64,000 bases of DNA from Desulfobacter curvatus DSM 3379. Lineage in GTDB: Bacteria; Desulfobacterota; Desulfobacteria; Desulfobacterales; Desulfobacteraceae. A program made the position numbers and the translations under genes. Shown here in pieces: positions 61,534-64,000 of the stretch. The notes beneath the pieces are model-generated. The model was given only the letters and a program-made list of their open reading frames with translations. It did not search any database and was not told the origin of the DNA. The stretch covers positions 36,574 through 100,573 of the forward strand of contig NZ_KB892902.1 of the NCBI RefSeq assembly GCF_000373985.1, written 5' to 3'. Numbering within the stretch: position 1 is the first letter of the stretch; each line of letters opens with the position of its first letter.

Positions 61534-62217
61534 ATGACTAAAAACGTGGTAGAAAGAATTGACGATTTAGTGAAAATAAAGACCATTCTGGTCAGCGTAT
61601 CCGATAAAAGCGGGCTTGAGACATTTATTCCGGGGTTGCTCGGGATTAATCCCGATATGACCATTTTATCCACCGGCGGAACCTATTCCAAAATAAAAGA
61701 GATTCTTGGACCTGATGCACAAGACAACCTTAAACAGGTCTCTGATTATACCGGCCAGCCCGAAACCCAGGGGGGACTTGTTAAGACCCTTGATTTTAAA
61801 ATTTATTTGGGTCTTTTGACTGAAACTTATAATCCTGCCCACCAGGATGACCTGAAAAGAACCCATGCACTACCCATTGATATGGTTTTGGTCAATCTCT
61901 ATCCATTTGCCCAGACCATTGCCAAGGAAAATGTTACCGTGGAAAATGCCCGGGGCAATATTGATATTGGCGGGCCGACCATGATCCGGGCCGCTGCTAA
62001 AAATTTTATCCGGGTCGCCTCTGTGGTGGATCCCAAATCCTATGACGATATTCTGGAAGTCCTTAAAAAACAGGACGGGGCTTTGGAACTGAAAGACCGG
62101 TACTCTCTTGCAACAAAGGCCTTTGAGCATACCGCCCGGTACGACCGGGCCATTGCCGATTATCTAACCGGGCTTTCAAAACAAGACGTTCAATCGTGTT
62201 ATAAAACAGGGGAATAG
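61534..62217 (+). CDS. purH: IMP cyclohydrolase (stand-alone N-terminal half of PurH)
   Basis: A 227-residue protein equal to the MGS-like half of bifunctional PurH: TILVSVSDKSGLETFI, STGGTYSKI, DYTGQPETQGGLVKTL and NIDIGGPTMIRAAAKN. It closes the purine ring of FAICAR to form IMP. It ends with TAG and is followed after 2 nt by a separate transformylase gene. AAGGAACA precedes the ATG. Confidence 0.92.
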   Translation: MTKNVVERIDDLVKIKTILVSVSDKSGLETFIPGLLGINPDMTILSTGGTYSKIKEILGPDAQDNLKQVSDYTGQPETQGGLVKTLDFKIYLGLLTETYNPAHQDDLKRTHALPIDMVLVNLYPFAQTIAKENVTVENARGNIDIGGPTMIRAAAKNFIRVASVVDPKSYDDILEVLKKQDGALELKDRYSLATKAFEHTARYDRAIADYLTGLSKQDVQSCYKTGE

Positions 62218-62219
62218 AT

Positions 62220-63470
62220 ATGAGCACAGATCTTAAAAAGATGTACAAAACCATCATGGATGACCATTTTACCCCGGCCATGGAGATCTCCTTTGTGAAT
62301 GGCGATAGCCGGCAAACCCTGTTTTATGAAAAAGCCTCCTGGATTATTGATGGGGTGGAAAAGGGTCTTCGTTACGGGGAGAACCCGGGCCAGGAAGCTG
62401 CATTGTACCGGCTGGTGAATGGGAATTTAGCCCTAGGGGACGCAAAAACCATCGTGCCGGGTAAACATCTCGTGTCCGATATTGAACTGCTGCAGTCCGG
62501 TAAACACCCAGGTAAAACCAATTTAACGGATGCAGACAACTCCTTGAATATTCTCCGGTATTTTACGGATACCCCCTGTGCCGTTATTGTCAAGCATAAC
62601 AACCCCTGCGGGGCTGCCCGGGCGGACAGCCTGGAACAGGCCTATGCTAAAGCCTATATGGCAGACCGTATAGCGGCGTTTGGCGGGTGCATTGCATTGA
62701 ACAAGGCCGTGGACAAAGCAACTGCAGAAGGCATTGCCGATCAGTATGCTGAAGTGGTGGTAGCTCCGGAGTTTGAGGACGGGGTCATCGAGATTCTGGG
62801 CCGGCGGAAAAATCTGCGGGTGATCCGGATCAACGCCATGGACAAACTGCAATCCTTTATTGGTGAGCGGGTGGTGGATTTCAAAAGCCTCATGGACGGC
62901 GGCATTGTGGCCCAGTGGTCCTTTGTGCCCACAACACTGAAAAAAGAAGATCTTTTCATTGCTTCCACAGAATACAAGGGAACAACCTATAAAGTAGACC
63001 GGGTCCCCACGGACCAGGAATACGAGGATATGCTTTTTGGCTGGCTGGTGGAGTCCGGTATTACCTCCAATTCGGTAATATATGTCAAGGACAACTGCAC
63101 CGTGGGGATCGGCACCGGTGAACAGGACCGGGTGGGAGTTGCGGAAATCGCCGTGGACAAGGCCTATCGCAAATTATGTGACCGGTACTGCTTTGAACGC
63201 TACAATACGCCTTTTGCCAACTTGACCGATGAAGATAAAAAGGCCGAGATTGAAGCGGATGTGGCAGACCAAAAGGGCGGGCTTATTGGTTCTTCCATGA
63301 TTTCGGATGCGTTTTTTCCGTTCAGGGACGGCATTGATGTGGGGCTGCGGCAGGGGGTAAAAGCCGTGATCCAGCCCGGTGGCTCCATGAATGATTACCA
63401 GTCCATTGAGGCCTGCAATGAATACGGCGCAAGCATGGTATACACAGGCCAGCGCAGTTTTAAGCACTAA
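62220..63470 (+). CDS. purH: AICAR transformylase (stand-alone C-terminal half of PurH)
   Basis: A 416-residue protein with the AICARFT domain: LRYGENPGQEAALYRL, VKHNNPCGAA (catalytic Lys-His), AAFGGCIALNK, SDAFFPFRDGID and the terminal YTGQRSFKH. It formylates AICAR with 10-formyl-tetrahydrofolate, the step before IMP cyclohydrolase. Its own ribosome-binding site (GGGGAATAG) and a new N-terminal segment of about 45 residues before the domain indicate a true separate gene, not a frameshift. Confidence 0.92.
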   Translation: MSTDLKKMYKTIMDDHFTPAMEISFVNGDSRQTLFYEKASWIIDGVEKGLRYGENPGQEAALYRLVNGNLALGDAKTIVPGKHLVSDIELLQSGKHPGKTNLTDADNSLNILRYFTDTPCAVIVKHNNPCGAARADSLEQAYAKAYMADRIAAFGGCIALNKAVDKATAEGIADQYAEVVVAPEFEDGVIEILGRRKNLRVIRINAMDKLQSFIGERVVDFKSLMDGGIVAQWSFVPTTLKKEDLFIASTEYKGTTYKVDRVPTDQEYEDMLFGWLVESGITSNSVIYVKDNCTVGIGTGEQDRVGVAEIAVDKAYRKLCDRYCFERYNTPFANLTDEDKKAEIEADVADQKGGLIGSSMISDAFFPFRDGIDVGLRQGVKAVIQPGGSMNDYQSIEACNEYGASMVYTGQRSFKH

Positions 63471-63482
63471 CTGAACTTTTTT

Positions 63483-63526
63483 TCCTGCTCGTGCTCGAAT
63501 TTATATTATTTAGAGCACGAGCAGGA
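63483..63526. terminator. Perfect 14-bp stem-loop after purH
   Basis: TCCTGCTCGTGCTC (63483-63496) pairs with 63513-63526 around a 16-nt AT-rich loop, 12 nt after the stop. The T run precedes rather than follows it on the plus strand, so it may stop or stabilise the transcript by structure alone. Confidence 0.55.
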
Positions 63527-63582
63527 GCAAGATTAAGAGCACAATGACGTATCGATTCTTTTGAGGCAACCAATAAAGATTT

Positions 63583-63675
63583 ATATGAAAGTCTGTGTAA
63601 CCAACGCTGATCTTTCAACTTTCGTTGTGGGCTGAGCCTGGGTGCCGATAGACCAGGCCAGCCCATAGCTGTTAT
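63583..63675 (+). repeat. Two-hairpin dispersed repeat (family 1), copy h
   Basis: A 93-nt unit: TGAAAGTCTGTGTAACCAAC..CTTTCA, linker ACTTTCGTTGTG, then GGGCTGAGCCTGG with CCAGGCCAGCCC and the end ATAGCTGTTAT. About 110 nt after purH. Confidence 0.85.
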
Positions 63676-63830
63676 TGGAAATTAAACACCCCAGTTAAAA
63701 ATTGTACCAGTAAATTTAATGTTCTATTAAATTGATTCTGGTGGGCCTTCGAACAGTCACGAAAATAATGTATTACCATTAGCAGGATACTCAGTGATGG
63801 GGAATCCTATCCCAATTAGATTTTTCCTGA
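63676..63830. other. Intergenic, nothing recognised
   Basis: AT-rich sequence after repeat copy h with no supported gene, hairpin or promoter that I can defend. Confidence 0.4.
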
Positions 63831-64000
63831 TTATAACGGATTTTGGGGACATGTCCGTAAGCCTCCCAATGAACCCGAAATTAAAAGATTATGAAGCCAA
63901 TTTTCGTGGTACTTAAATTCGTTAACTCTTTCAAAAGAACTTACATAGCCTTTTTGCTTTACTGTCCATGGATTGAGTGGAGCAAAATTTTGGATAAGAG
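63831..64000 (-). CDS. Possible C-terminal end of a gene entering from the right edge
   Basis: Reading leftward from the window edge, 55 codons stay open to a TAA at 63831. They include YVSSFERVNEFKYHENWLHN and LLISGSLGGLRTCPQNPL. The composition looks protein-like, but there is no start in view and no family recognised. It could equally be a chance frame or the tail of a mobile-element gene. Confidence 0.25.
   Translation of the reverse strand, partial: LIQNFAPLNPWTVKQKGYVSSFERVNEFKYHENWLHNLLISGSLGGLRTCPQNPL

Noticed and set aside
62215..62220. Frameshift or sequencing error joining the two purH halves
   Set aside because: The second gene has its own ribosome-binding site, ATG and N-terminal segment, so a true split is more likely.
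1..64000. Prophage, CRISPR array, integrative element, tRNA or rRNA
   Set aside because: No integrase, capsid, cas or transposase gene, no regularly spaced repeats with unique spacers, and no tRNA- or rRNA-like sequence recognised by eye.

Overview
The window looks like chromosome of a sulfate-reducing deltaproteobacterium of the Desulfobacteraceae type. This is inferred from gene content: an EF-G of the spirochaete/planctomycete/delta 'EF-G2' class, sodium-pump decarboxylase subunits, many two-component and chemotaxis genes, a nickel ECF transporter, glycine betaine uptake, and a purH split into two genes. I could run no database search. There are no rRNA or tRNA genes, CRISPR arrays, prophage or intact insertion sequences.

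Layout. 1-7.7 kb: DUF1992 fragment, EF-G2, a 47-residue ORF, a hybrid histidine kinase, an M48 peptidase with repeats, and a CheX-like DUF3334 protein. 7.8-12.8 kb: a BMP/PnrA-type nucleoside ABC importer. 13.0-16.7 kb: a small Glu/Ala-rich lipoprotein and proVWX. 17.1-19.6 kb: cyclic-nucleotide-binding protein, OadG- and OadB-like sodium-pump subunits, and a tautomerase. 19.7-25.0 kb: one operon nikK-nikM-nikL-nikQ-nikO followed by two nicotianamine-synthase-like genes. 25.2-30 kb: an unknown protein, an acyl-CoA synthetase, a GntR/FCD regulator remnant and two orphan genes. 30-36.5 kb: an orphan 614-residue protein, a carbonic-anhydrase-like lipoprotein lacking two zinc ligands, RecD2 and an IHF/HU protein. 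36.5-45.3 kb: a double-Cache chemoreceptor divergent from a complete STAS-cheY-cheA-cheW-cheR-cheB-cheD operon. 45.4-50.1 kb: TonB receptor, YfiR and hybrid kinase. 50.2-56.2 kb: J-domain protein and DUF362 ferredoxin-like protein, divergent from a GlrK-QseG-GlrR type signalling operon. 56.6-60.4 kb: a PilZ-like protein, an ArsA-type ATPase operon and CstA. 60.6-63.5 kb: a cysteine-cluster protein and split purH.

Three observations stand out. (1) Two full-length nicotianamine-synthase-like genes overlap each other and lie just behind a complete nickel ECF transporter. The first has a His/Cys-rich N-terminus and the transporter ATPase has a His-rich tail. This suggests a nickel system that makes or uses a nicotianamine-like chelator. 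(2) A roughly 93-nt dispersed repeat made of two hairpins occurs eight times (six near-full, two partial). Its stems change in compensating ways between copies, and its end supplies the TAA stop codon of three unrelated genes. (3) A tandem duplication copied the promoter and signal-peptide region of the nucleoside-binding lipoprotein and created a separate small lipoprotein gene.

Most assignments rest on motifs read by eye. Start sites were chosen from ribosome-binding sites, overlaps and signal peptides.
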